Below, one piece after another: positions 53,834 through 62,174 of a DNA stretch of 64,000 bases. The notes beneath the pieces were generated by a model. It was not told the DNA's origin. It worked only from the letters and a program-made list of their open reading frames with translations, and made no database searches. Positions within the stretch are counted from its first letter, which is position 1, and each line of letters starts with the position of its first letter. A program made the translations under genes and the position numbers. Source of the stretch: Olsenella profusa DSM 13989 (GTDB lineage Bacteria; Actinomycetota; Coriobacteriia; Coriobacteriales; Atopobiaceae); assembly GCF_030811115.1 (NCBI RefSeq), contig NZ_JAUSQK010000001.1, positions 434,001-498,000 on the forward strand. The letters are read 5' to 3'.

Positions 53834-54754
53834 ATGGACGCACTCGAGACGCGCGCGCTCACCAAGCTGTATGGCTCCACGAGGGCCGTGGATGCGCTCG
53901 ACATGCACGTACCGCGAGGCAGCATCTACGGCTTTGTGGGCAAGAACGGCTCCGGCAAGTCGACGACCATGAAGCTGGCATCGGGACTCGTGACGCCCAC
54001 GTCGGGAGAGGTGCTGCTCTTTGGCAGGCGCCGGACGCCCGACATACCCATCGGCACGCTCATCGAGATGCCGGGGATCATCGGTGGCCTCTCGGCCCTG
54101 GACAACCTCATGACGAAGGCCACGGCACTCGGCATCGTGCGCGCCAAGGCGCAGTGCCAGGGCCTGCTCGCCCTCGTGGGGCTTACCGAGGTGGCCAAGC
54201 GACACGTGAAGGGGTTCTCGCTGGGCATGAAGCAGCGACTCGGCATCGCCCTGGCCCTCATCGGCGCGCCCGACCTCCTGCTTCTCGATGAGCCCCTCAA
54301 TGGCCTCGACCCCGAGGCGGCACGCTCGACGCGCGAGATGCTGCGAGGGCTCGCGGCCAACCACAGCATGACGATCGTCATCAGCTCGCACGTCATCGAC
54401 CAGCTCAATCGCGTTGTCGACCGCTTCGGCGTCATCAGCCGGGGCCGCATCGTGAGCGAGTTCACCGATGCGGAGATGCGCGCAGCCTGCGGAGATTCCA
54501 TTCACCTCCGCACGACCAACCCCCCGAGGACCGTGGCCGTACTCGAACGGGAGCTCCCCAACGTGCACCTCTCGCTTGGGGGCACCGATGCGATCTCGCT
54601 CACGGCCACGTCATCCGGTGGGCTGCCTACCACCGAGGAGGTGGCGCGCATCCTGCACGCCAACGGTCTCATCCCCCTTGAGATAGGCATGCACAGCCGC
54701 GACATAGAGGACTACTTCGTCGAGCTCATGGAGAAGGGAGAGACTCATGTTTAG
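53834..54754 (+). CDS. ABC transporter ATP-binding protein (BcrA/lantibiotic-immunity type)
   Basis: A 306-residue ATPase: Walker A GKNGSGKST (about 37-45), Q-loop region with LIEMPGIIGGLSALDNL (about 76-92), signature FSLGMKQRLGIA (about 133-144), Walker B LLLLDEPLNGLDP and SSHVIDQLN. The C-terminal extension of about 90 residues is typical of the BcrA group. GGGAGG precedes ATG 53834. It overlaps the permease by 8 bases, and the pair probably exports or removes a hydrophobic or peptide substrate. Confidence 0.94.
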   Translation: MDALETRALTKLYGSTRAVDALDMHVPRGSIYGFVGKNGSGKSTTMKLASGLVTPTSGEVLLFGRRRTPDIPIGTLIEMPGIIGGLSALDNLMTKATALGIVRAKAQCQGLLALVGLTEVAKRHVKGFSLGMKQRLGIALALIGAPDLLLLDEPLNGLDPEAARSTREMLRGLAANHSMTIVISSHVIDQLNRVVDRFGVISRGRIVSEFTDAEMRAACGDSIHLRTTNPPRTVAVLERELPNVHLSLGGTDAISLTATSSGGLPTTEEVARILHANGLIPLEIGMHSRDIEDYFVELMEKGETHV

Positions 54755-55670
54755 CCTCATCGCATCGGACGTGCGTCGGGGTCGCCGGATGTGGTGCTGG
54801 ATGCTCGTAACCTACGTGGCCCTCGTTGCCATCATTGCCGCAAGCGTGCTCTATCTGGTTGGTAACGCCGCGGGACACGGCACCGACACCGCAGGCACGA
54901 CCGACACAGACACGGGCATCAAGATCAGCGCGAGCCAGAATGGTGAGGGCGAGAGCGCCGAGGCGGCGAGTCAGGAAGCCCAATCCGCGTTTGCCACCAC
55001 GTTCATGGAGGCAGATGGCGGACCCGGTCAGTCGTTGGAACTGTCGGCCATCGCAAACCCCTTCAGCGTATTGCTTGTCCTCTCGCTCTTCCTCTCGGTC
55101 TTCGTTTCGGAGGACTTCTCGACGGGATTCATACGGGGGCTCCTGCCCGCCGGCATAAGCCGTCGGCGCTACTATGTCGGCAAGGTGATGACGATGCTGG
55201 TGCTCACGCTCGTATGGACGCTCCTCTTCCTGGCGCTCTTCTGGGCATCCATGCGTCTAGCGGGCTTTGGGTTCCAGGCCGAGGATCCGGGCAGGCTCAT
55301 GGCCTGGATCGTCCTCTCCTGGCTGCTGACGTTCCTCTACGTGCTGCTCTGCTGCGTGGCGACCTGGTTCTTCCAGTCAAGGCTCGCAGGGGTCATCACT
55401 GCCTGCGTTGTGGCGGGCGGCATTGCCAGCAGCCTGGTCTCCACCCTGGGTGGCCTGCTTCGCTCGGAGGCCTTCGATGCCATCGTACAGTGGCTTCCGC
55501 ACCAGTCCGCCATGCTGCTCGGCTCGGGCGGTGTCACCCGGCTGTTCCAGAGCTCCCTCGAGGGCGTCACGCTCGCTCCATTGGCCCACGTGAGCGTGAC
55601 GGTCGCGGTAGGCATCGCGATGCTGCTGGCAGTGACGCTTCTCGTGGTGCCCCATCGCGACATACACTAG
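54747..55670 (+). CDS. ABC transporter permease
   Basis: A 307-residue ABC-2-like membrane protein with about six hydrophobic segments. A first segment (about 18-40) is followed by a hydrophilic, Thr/Glu-rich external stretch (about 43-90), then SVFVSEDFSTGFIRGLLPAG (about 116-135), which is typical of bacitracin/lantibiotic-type permeases. ATG 54747 lies inside the ATPase gene. Partner of the preceding ATPase. Confidence 0.9.
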   Translation: MFSLIASDVRRGRRMWCWMLVTYVALVAIIAASVLYLVGNAAGHGTDTAGTTDTDTGIKISASQNGEGESAEAASQEAQSAFATTFMEADGGPGQSLELSAIANPFSVLLVLSLFLSVFVSEDFSTGFIRGLLPAGISRRRYYVGKVMTMLVLTLVWTLLFLALFWASMRLAGFGFQAEDPGRLMAWIVLSWLLTFLYVLLCCVATWFFQSRLAGVITACVVAGGIASSLVSTLGGLLRSEAFDAIVQWLPHQSAMLLGSGGVTRLFQSSLEGVTLAPLAHVSVTVAVGIAMLLAVTLLVVPHRDIH

Positions 55671-55701
55671 CCGTGATGGTCCCGGCAGGGATAGGGGGAT
55701 C

Positions 55702-56601
55702 GTGATCCTTGCAGTCGTCATAGGCGTCGCGCTGGGGGCGACGCTCGCCGCCCTGGCATACGAGCGGGAGTTGGGCCACATGGCCCGACTCCTGCGTTCG
55801 CGCGACGAACGGAGCAACAACCGGCTGACGGTGCACGGCCCCAGCCCTACGGCACGACGGCTCGCCGAGGACATGAACGACAAGCTCGACGTCCTGCAGC
55901 ATGAGCGCGTCGAGGCGCAGCGGCGCGAGCATGCCTTCAGACGTGACCTGGCCAGCCTCTCTCATGACATTCGCACGCCGCTTGCCGGCGCAAAGGGATA
56001 CCTGCAGCTTGCGGGCGACGAGGCGAACGAGGTGTCACGGGGACGTGACGTCGATGCGGCCATGAGGAGCATCGATGGCACGCGCGCCCTGCTCGACCAG
56101 CTGTTCTCGTACACCAAGGCGAGCGACCCCGACCTAAGGCTGGAGCTGGAACCCATCGGGTTGGCCCCGATGGCGGCCGAGGTGCTCATGGCGCATTACC
56201 CCGAGTTCGAACGGCGCGGCTGGGAGCCGATCGTGCTGCTCGAGGAGGATGGCGCGGGCGTCACGCGCGTGCTCGCGGATGCCACCTCGCTGAGGCGCGT
56301 CTTTGACAACCTGACGGCCAACGCGCTGCGACACGGAAGTGGTGCCCCCACCATCACGCAGGACGGACCGACCATCACCTTCTCGAACCCCATCCCCGAT
56401 GACGCAGACATCGATCCCGCCAGGCTCTTCGGACGCTTCTATCGCGCTGATGGCGCACGGGGTGGCAGGGGGTCGGGACTCGGCCTCTCGATTGCCGCGG
56501 CACTCGTCCAGGCCATGGGCGGCAAGATCGATGCGCACCTCGATGACGCAGCGGACGGCAGGAAGGCACTCGCCATACGGGTGCGCCTCACGACGGCCTA
56601 G
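55702..56601 (+). CDS. Sensor histidine kinase
   Basis: A 299-residue kinase with a single N-terminal membrane segment (about 1-19) and almost no external domain, so it probably senses through the ABC transporter, as known for BceS-type kinases. HisKA with H88 (SLSHDIRTPLAGAKGYLQL), N-box FDNLTANALRHG (about 205-216) and G-boxes (FYRADGARG, GSGLGLSIAAALV). The start is GTG 55702 with AGGGGG upstream. It ends 18 bases from the convergent lysS stop, with no visible terminator. Confidence 0.93.
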   Translation: MILAVVIGVALGATLAALAYERELGHMARLLRSRDERSNNRLTVHGPSPTARRLAEDMNDKLDVLQHERVEAQRREHAFRRDLASLSHDIRTPLAGAKGYLQLAGDEANEVSRGRDVDAAMRSIDGTRALLDQLFSYTKASDPDLRLELEPIGLAPMAAEVLMAHYPEFERRGWEPIVLLEEDGAGVTRVLADATSLRRVFDNLTANALRHGSGAPTITQDGPTITFSNPIPDDADIDPARLFGRFYRADGARGGRGSGLGLSIAAALVQAMGGKIDAHLDDAADGRKALAIRVRLTTA

Positions 56602-56619
56602 GGTCGCCCCGCCGTCCCC

Positions 56620-58863
56620 CTACTCTGCCACGTCCTCCCTCGCGTTGTAGTCGCCCACGGGTGCGATGGCCTTCATGGCCTCGAGCACGCTCTCAAGCAG
56701 GTCGTTGAGGTCCAGGTCGTTGAGCTCGGCGCCACGGCGGATGACGTCGCGGTCGCACCCTGCGGCAAAGCGCCTGTCCTTGAACTTCTTTTTGAGCGAC
56801 CTGAGCGGCATGTCACGCACGGAGCCAGACGGCCTCATGCGCGCCGCCGCCTGGATGAGGCCCGAGAGCTCGTCCACGGCAAAGAGGACCCTCTCCATCT
56901 TGGCCTCGGGCGCAGGCAGGTCGGGGTTGTTGTCAGAGTTGTGCGTCTGGATGGCATGGGCCAGCGCGGGGCTGGCACCAGCCTCCTCGAGCAGCTCGGC
57001 CGCTTTCACGGTGTGCTGCGCCCCGTCTGGCCACCGCTCCCAGTCGAGGTCGTGGAGCAGGCCCACCTGGCTCCAGAACTCCACGTTCTGGGGGTCATAC
57101 TGCTCGGCGTAGTGGCGCATGAGGCCCTCGAGCGTGAGCCCGTGCTGGATGTGGAACTCGTCCCCGTTGTACCGCTCGAGCAGCTCGAGTGCCGCGTCAC
57201 GCGTGAGGCCGCTCTCGAGCCTGGTGGTCGCGGGCGCCGCAGCGTCCGCGGAGGCCCCCGTGGCGCAGCTGGCCGCCAGTTCGTCCACGCTGGCAAAGCC
57301 GGCACCCAAGGCGCCCCCCACCTGCGCCTCGATGTCGGCCCTGGTGACGGCCTCGGGCTTCATCTGCGGGAAGAGCAGGACGTCGCGGATGGAGGGCTGG
57401 TCGCAGAAGAGCATGACCATGCGATCGATGCCATAGCCGATGCCGCCGACGGGAGGCATGCCGTACTCCAGCGCCCGCACGTAGTCGTAGTCGTAGCCCA
57501 TGGCCTCGTCGTCGCCCAGGCCCTTGGCGGCAACCTGCGCGGCAAAGCGTGCGGCCTGGTCGACGGGGTCGTTCAGCTCGGAGAAGGCGTTCGCGTACTC
57601 ATGGCCGCAGATCACGAGTTCGAAGCGGTCGGTGAGGCGTGGGTCCTCCTCCTTGCGCTTGGCAAGCGGGCTCACCTCCTCGGGGTAGTCGCACACAAAG
57701 GTGGGGTTCACGAGCGTGGGCTCCCCCAGCCCGTCATAGAGCTCGAAGAGGAGCTTGCCGGCGCCCCAACCCTCCTGCCACTCGATGTCGTGCGCCACGC
57801 AGAGCTCGCGCAGGTGTTCGACGGGCGTGTCCATGTCCACGCGCTCGTCCACGGCCGCAGAGGCGACCTCCGAGAGCGAGCGCGACGCCCAGGTGCCGCT
57901 CATGTCCACCCGCTGGCCCTGGTACTCGATGACCTCGTGATCCTCCGCGCACCCGCAGACCTCGCGCGCGATGGCCTTGAACAGCCCCTCGCTGAGCTTC
58001 TTCATGCCCTCGAGGTCGGAGTAGGCGCAGTAGGCCTCCATGCTCGTGAACTCGGGGTTGTGCATGAGGTCCATGCCCTCGTTGCGAAACTGGCGGCCGA
58101 TCTCGAACACGCGCTCCATGCCGCCCACGATGAGGCGCTTGAGCGGTAGCTCGGTGGCGATGCGCAGGTAGAAGTCACGGTCGAGCGCATTGAAGTGCGT
58201 CACGAAGGGCTTGGCGTTGGCGCCGCCCAGGATGGCATGCATCATGGGGGTCTCGACCTCCATGTAGCCGTCAGCCTCCATGTGGCGACGGATGGTCGAG
58301 ACGATCTGGCTGCGCCTGCGGAAGGTGTCCCGCACCTCGGGGTTCATGATGAGGTCGATGTAGCGCTGCCGGTAGCGCAGCTCGCGGTCGGCCAGGCCAT
58401 GGAACTTCTCGGGCAGGGGCCGCACGCTCTTTGAGAGCAGGCGCACCCGCCCCGGCGAGACGGACAGCTGGCCACGCCTGGTGCGCAGGATGGTGCCCGT
58501 CGCTTCGATGATATCGCCCAGGTCCACCTGGGACAGGAGCTCCCAATCCGCCTGTGGCAGGTCATTCACGCGACAGAAGAGCTGGATCTGCCCCGAGACG
58601 TCCTCCAGCACGACGAAGGTCACCTTGCCCTGCTTGCGCAGGGCCCTCACCCGGCCGGCCACGCTGTAGGAGTCCTCAGTGCTCACCCCATCCTCGAGTC
58701 CGGCATACCGCTCCTCGAGCTCGGTGGCATGAGCGGTGACCGTGCTCCTGATGGGGTAGGGATTCACGCCCGCGTCGATGAGCGCCTGACGCTTGGCACG
58801 GCGTACGGCGCGCTCGTCGTTGATGTTCACCTCGGGGGCACCTACGATCTTGCTCTGGGTCAT
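56620..58863 (-). CDS. lysS: Lysyl-tRNA synthetase (class II) with fused C-terminal HD domain
   Basis: Charges tRNA-Lys. Residues 1-505 are a complete class II LysRS: OB-fold (VAGRVRALRKQGKVTF, about 68-83), motif 2 FEIGRQFRNEGMDLMHNPEF (about 250-269) and motif 3 GIGYGIDRMVML (about 475-486). After a linker of about 60 residues comes an HD-type domain (about 565-740): GLMRHYAE, then VGLLHDLDWERWPDG with the HD pair near 605, and HNSDNNPDLP. Such HD proteins are normally separate. Whether they hydrolyse a nucleotide is unknown. ATG 58863 follows GGAGGAG. Length 747 against about 500 normally. Confidence 0.93.
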   Translation of the reverse strand: MTQSKIVGAPEVNINDERAVRRAKRQALIDAGVNPYPIRSTVTAHATELEERYAGLEDGVSTEDSYSVAGRVRALRKQGKVTFVVLEDVSGQIQLFCRVNDLPQADWELLSQVDLGDIIEATGTILRTRRGQLSVSPGRVRLLSKSVRPLPEKFHGLADRELRYRQRYIDLIMNPEVRDTFRRRSQIVSTIRRHMEADGYMEVETPMMHAILGGANAKPFVTHFNALDRDFYLRIATELPLKRLIVGGMERVFEIGRQFRNEGMDLMHNPEFTSMEAYCAYSDLEGMKKLSEGLFKAIAREVCGCAEDHEVIEYQGQRVDMSGTWASRSLSEVASAAVDERVDMDTPVEHLRELCVAHDIEWQEGWGAGKLLFELYDGLGEPTLVNPTFVCDYPEEVSPLAKRKEEDPRLTDRFELVICGHEYANAFSELNDPVDQAARFAAQVAAKGLGDDEAMGYDYDYVRALEYGMPPVGGIGYGIDRMVMLFCDQPSIRDVLLFPQMKPEAVTRADIEAQVGGALGAGFASVDELAASCATGASADAAAPATTRLESGLTRDAALELLERYNGDEFHIQHGLTLEGLMRHYAEQYDPQNVEFWSQVGLLHDLDWERWPDGAQHTVKAAELLEEAGASPALAHAIQTHNSDNNPDLPAPEAKMERVLFAVDELSGLIQAAARMRPSGSVRDMPLRSLKKKFKDRRFAAGCDRDVIRRGAELNDLDLNDLLESVLEAMKAIAPVGDYNAREDVAE

Positions 58864-58892
58864 TGGACTCTCCTCCAGCCGGATCTCCCGGC

Positions 58893-58928
58893 AAAAGAGC
58901 GCCCCACATCCACGAGGACACGGGGCGC
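58893..58928 (-). terminator. Terminator-like hairpin between greA and lysS
   Basis: Minus-strand stem GCGCCCC (58922-58928) / GGGGCGC (58899-58905) with an inner TCC/GGA pairing, followed by TCTTTTG. It ends about 30 bases before the lysS ATG, so it either ends greA transcription or works as an attenuator for lysS. Confidence 0.65.
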
Positions 58929-58959
58929 ATACGTACGATCCTGCGATCGGGCAGCGAAC

Positions 58960-59433
58960 CTAGCGGTTGATCCTCTTGACGGTAAGGCTGCGGGTCTTGC
59001 CCGAGGGGGTCTCGAAGGAGACCGTATCGCCTGCCACATGACCGATGAGCGCTGCGCCAAGGGGCGACTCGTTGGAGATCTTGTTCTGCAGCGAGTCGGT
59101 GTGGGTGGTGCCCGCCAGCGTATAGGTCTGCGCTGTGCCCTTCTCGTCCACGAGCTCCACGGTGGAGCCGATGGCAATGGACTTGGCACCACGACGGTTC
59201 TCGACCACCTTTGCCGTGGCGAGAAGGTGACGAATCTCGTTGATGCGGGCCTCGTTCTGGGACTGGGCCTCCTTGGCCGCATCGTACTCCGCGTTCTCGG
59301 AGAGGTCGCCGAAGCCACGTGCCTCCTGGAGCTGGGCAATGATCTCGCTGCGCTTGTCGCCCTCAAGCAGGGCGAGCTCGTCCTCGAGCTGCTTGCGGTC
59401 TTCCGGGGTAAGCGTGACTTCCTGTGTATCCAT
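58960..59433 (-). CDS. greA: Transcription elongation factor GreA
   Basis: Rescues backtracked RNA polymerase by stimulating transcript cleavage. The 157 residues show the coiled-coil N-terminal domain (about 1-76) with the acidic tip GFGDLSENAEYDAAKEAQ (about 40-57), and the FKBP-like C-terminal domain ending SNESPLGAALIGHVAGD then SLTVKRINR. Length normal. ATG 59433 precedes MDTQEVTLTPEDRKQLEDEL. Followed by lysS; the pair is common in actinobacteria and Firmicutes. Confidence 0.97.
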   Translation of the reverse strand: MDTQEVTLTPEDRKQLEDELALLEGDKRSEIIAQLQEARGFGDLSENAEYDAAKEAQSQNEARINEIRHLLATAKVVENRRGAKSIAIGSTVELVDEKGTAQTYTLAGTTHTDSLQNKISNESPLGAALIGHVAGDTVSFETPSGKTRSLTVKRINR

Positions 59434-59491
59434 GCTGTGCTTTCTCTATGGTGACGTTACCTACGAACCGTGCGCGCGGAGGCGCTGGCCT

Positions 59492-59824
59492 CTAGCTCTC
59501 GTGGGCGAGCCGGGCGCCGCACTTGCTGCAGAACTCGGCGTCGGCTGCGTTCTTGGCACCGCACTTGGCGCAGAAGACGACCGCATCCGCGGGGGCCTCA
59601 GTGGGGGTGGCATCCGTCTCGGTGGCCGCCTCCTCCTCGACGGTGTCCGTCACGTCCTTGGACGTGGGCTCGCCGCCCTCGTTCACGCCGTCCATGCCCT
59701 CGCGGATGTTCTTGACGGTCTTACCCAGCGACTTGCCCAGCTTGGGCAGGTTCTTGGGACCAAAGATGATCAAGATTATGACCACGATGATGATGAGCTC
59801 GGCGGGCCCCATTCCCAGAATCAT
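59492..59824 (-). CDS. tatA: Twin-arginine translocase TatA with C-terminal zinc ribbon
   Basis: Pore-forming subunit of the Tat export system. The 110 residues start MILGMGPAELIIIVVIILII, with one membrane segment (about 8-21), the FGPKNLPKLGKSLGKTVK hinge and amphipathic helix (about 21-38), then an acidic Glu/Thr/Ala linker. Unusually, the tail holds CAKC and CSKC (about 87-106), a zinc-ribbon pattern not found in ordinary TatA. I start at 59824, because GGAGG is directly followed by the earlier ATG (59830), leaving no spacing, while it fits 59824. No tatC lies in the window. Confidence 0.9.
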   Translation of the reverse strand: MILGMGPAELIIIVVIILIIFGPKNLPKLGKSLGKTVKNIREGMDGVNEGGEPTSKDVTDTVEEEAATETDATPTEAPADAVVFCAKCGAKNAADAEFCSKCGARLAHES

Positions 59825-59887
59825 TGACATCCTCCATGCATGGCATGTGGGGCATACCCCACCCGTTTGTGCAGTTTCGCAGCAGCC

Positions 59888-60016
59888 AGTATAGCCGAGG
59901 GCCGTTAGCCTCCACAATCTATAATAGGAATTTCGACAGTATCTAGACAATGGGTGCCACACCCAACGGCCCCACACGAGGAACGCATGGCCCAGACTTC
60001 GCGCATCATCATCGTC
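59888..60016. repeat. Direct repeat flanking the IS, left copy (129 bp)
   Basis: Identical to 62046-62174 except T59911 versus C62069. It carries the tatA promoter, the leader and the first ten codons of the gene now at 62145. Long target duplications are known for the IS1634 group, so I read this as the target-site duplication. Confidence 0.93.
59921..59950 (-). promoter_or_regulatory. tatA promoter
   Basis: Minus-strand TTGTCT (59945-59950), 18-base spacer, TATTAT (59921-59926), about 97 bases upstream of tatA. A second copy in the right direct repeat points into the IS. Confidence 0.65.
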
Positions 60017-60034
60017 CGGGACTTTAACACTTAG
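59987..60034 (+). pseudogene. Truncated first codons of the spermidine-synthase-like gene
   Basis: ATG 59987 repeats MAQTSRIIIV, the start of the gene at 62145, and runs into the IS end (RDFNT, stop at 60034). A by-product of the duplication. Confidence 0.85.
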
Positions 60035-62045
60035 CCACTAGATTCAGAGCTCACATATGCCGGGAATTTCCAGTTCTGCCTGGGGATTCCCGGCTTTCCT
60101 ATGCTCAGGTTGTGGTACTATATATTGTGGTATCTGGTAGCAGTTGCATGTAGATAGGTGATGGTCATGAAAGTCCAGGTGACGAGGACCAAGACAGCCG
60201 AGACCTTCTACATAGCCAAGACCTACCGTGACAGGGAGACGGGCAAGCCCACCTCCAAGATCGCGAGAAGGCTGGGGACCAGGTCCGAGCTCGAGGAGAT
60301 GCTTCCTCCAGGCACAGATGTGATGAGCTGGGCCAAAGAAGAGGCCAAGAGGATGACCCTCGAGGAGCGCGAGCTCACCCGCAAGGTCACGGTGTCGTAT
60401 GACCCCACAAGGCAGATAGGGGCAGGCGCGCGGCATACGTTCAACTGCGGCTACCTCTTCCTGCAGGACATCTACTCCGCACTCGGCCTGCCCGAGATCT
60501 GCCGAGACATCGCCTCACGCAGCAAGGCGGACTACGACCTCGACTCGGTCCTGTCCAGGCTCGTGTACGGACGCATCCTCGAGCCCTCGTCCAAGCGGGC
60601 GACCCATGAGTTCTCCCAGGAGCTGATGGAGGGGCCCGCCTTCGATAGCCACCACATCTACCGGGCGCTCTCCGTACTCGCCGAGAACTCTGGGCTCATA
60701 CAGAGGAGAGCCTTCGAGCGGAGCAAGGCCCTGGCGAGAAGGCGCTGCCAGACGCTCTTCTACGACTGCACGAACTACTACTTCGAGATCACAGAGGAAG
60801 ACGGCTTCAGAAGGTACGGCCCCTCCAAGGAGCACCGGCCCAACCCGATCGTGGGCATGGGGCTCATGATGGACAAAGACGGGCTTCCCGTGGCCTTCGA
60901 CCTCTACCCAGGCAACGAGTCCGAGCAGCCCACCCTCATCCCTCTGGAAGAGAGGCTCGAAGGCGAGTTCGGCCTCTCGAAGCTCGTCGTCTGCACGGAC
61001 GCCGGTCTCTCGAGCGCCGCCAACCGCGCCCACAACAGCAGGGGCAGCCTCCAGTTCGTCACCACGGTCTCCCTCAGGGGCCAGAGGAAGGAGGTCAGGG
61101 ACTGGGTGCGCGGCCCCAAGGGCTGGTCGTGCGCAGGCGAGGCGGGCACGTTCGACCTCGACCAGGTCCGGAAGGCGGCAGACGACCCCCTCACGCCCGA
61201 GAAGACGCGCCGGGCCCTCTTCGCCAGGACCTTCTACAAGACGATGTGGACGTCCCTGAAGGACCCTGCGACCGGCGAGGAGCTGGGGCAGAACCTGATC
61301 GTCACCTTCTCCCTCAGGTACCGCGCCTACCAGAGCTCCATCAGGAAGGCGCAGGTGGAGCGGGCGCGCAGGGCCTGCGAGGACGGGACGGCCAAGAGGC
61401 ACCGCAAGGGGCCCAAGGACCCCATGCGCTTCGTCTCCTCCACCCCCGTGACCGAGGAGGGCGAGGTCGCCGAGGAGCGCATCCTCTCCGTCGACGACGG
61501 GAAGGTCGAGGAGGAAGCCTCCTGGGACGGCCTCTACGGCCTGGCTACCTCGCTCGACGACGAGGATGTCCTGGGCATCGTAAAGGTTGCCGCCGGACGC
61601 TGGCAGGTCGAGGAGTGCTTTCGCATCATGAAGGGCGAGTTCAGGGCCCGTCCCGTCTTCCTCTCGCGCAGGGACCGCATCGAGGCCCACTTCCTCACCT
61701 GCTTCCTGGCGCTTCTCATCTACCGGATCCTCGAGAAGAGGCTCGGGTGCCTCTGGACCTGTCCTGAGATCGCAGACACCCTGAGGAACATGCGCATGGA
61801 AGAGGTCAAGGGCGAGGGATACCGCCCCCTCTACGTGCGCACAGAGATAACCGATGCCCTGCATGAGGCCTTCGGATTCCGCACCGACTTCGAGATCGTG
61901 CCGCAGAGCCAGATGAGGAGGATCTTGAAGAAGACCCACCAGAAGGCGTCCATTACCACAAGGAAGAGGGCCGGCAGAGACAGCAGATAGCTATCTCTAC
62001 CAGCCCTTATGTGCGAGTTATGTAGGGTTAAGTGTCAAAGACGGG
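60017..62045 (+). mobile_element. IS1634-family insertion sequence (2029 bp)
   Basis: The element lies between two 129-bp direct repeats. Its ends are imperfect inverted repeats: left CTTTAACACTTAGCC near 60021-60035, right (reverse complement) CTTTGACACTTAACC near 62027-62041, 13 of 15 matching. It carries one transposase gene. Members of this family (for example IS1634 of Mycoplasma and IS1549 of Mycobacterium) are known for unusually long target duplications. The IS separates tatA from the gene at 62145, whose 5' end is restored on the right side. Confidence 0.92.
60167..61990 (+). CDS. IS1634-type transposase (DDE)
   Basis: A 607-residue transposase of the IS4-like superfamily, IS1634 group. 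The N-terminus reads MKVQVTRTKTAETFYIAKTY. DDE candidates: the first Asp in LFYDCTNYYFE (about 201-211), the second in VVCTDAGLSSAANR (about 274-287), and Glu in GRWQVEECFRIMKGEF, which fits the R-x3-E-x6-K signature (about 479-494). GPSKEHRPNPIVGMGL is typical of the group. I choose ATG 60167, since AGGTG is 6 bases upstream; ATG 60161 would touch it. The gene looks intact, so the element may be active. Confidence 0.94.
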   Translation: MKVQVTRTKTAETFYIAKTYRDRETGKPTSKIARRLGTRSELEEMLPPGTDVMSWAKEEAKRMTLEERELTRKVTVSYDPTRQIGAGARHTFNCGYLFLQDIYSALGLPEICRDIASRSKADYDLDSVLSRLVYGRILEPSSKRATHEFSQELMEGPAFDSHHIYRALSVLAENSGLIQRRAFERSKALARRRCQTLFYDCTNYYFEITEEDGFRRYGPSKEHRPNPIVGMGLMMDKDGLPVAFDLYPGNESEQPTLIPLEERLEGEFGLSKLVVCTDAGLSSAANRAHNSRGSLQFVTTVSLRGQRKEVRDWVRGPKGWSCAGEAGTFDLDQVRKAADDPLTPEKTRRALFARTFYKTMWTSLKDPATGEELGQNLIVTFSLRYRAYQSSIRKAQVERARRACEDGTAKRHRKGPKDPMRFVSSTPVTEEGEVAEERILSVDDGKVEEEASWDGLYGLATSLDDEDVLGIVKVAAGRWQVEECFRIMKGEFRARPVFLSRRDRIEAHFLTCFLALLIYRILEKRLGCLWTCPEIADTLRNMRMEEVKGEGYRPLYVRTEITDALHEAFGFRTDFEIVPQSQMRRILKKTHQKASITTRKRAGRDSR

Positions 62046-62174
62046 AGTATAGCCGAGGGCCGTTAGCCCCCACAATCTATAATAGGAATTTCGACAGTAT
62101 CTAGACAATGGGTGCCACACCCAACGGCCCCACACGAGGAACGCATGGCCCAGACTTCGCGCATCATCATCGTC
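62046..62174. repeat. Direct repeat flanking the IS, right copy (129 bp)
   Basis: Right copy of the target duplication, one mismatch from the left. It supplies the intact start, GAGGAACGC ribosome site and a TATAAT box (62078-62083) for the downstream gene. Confidence 0.93.
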
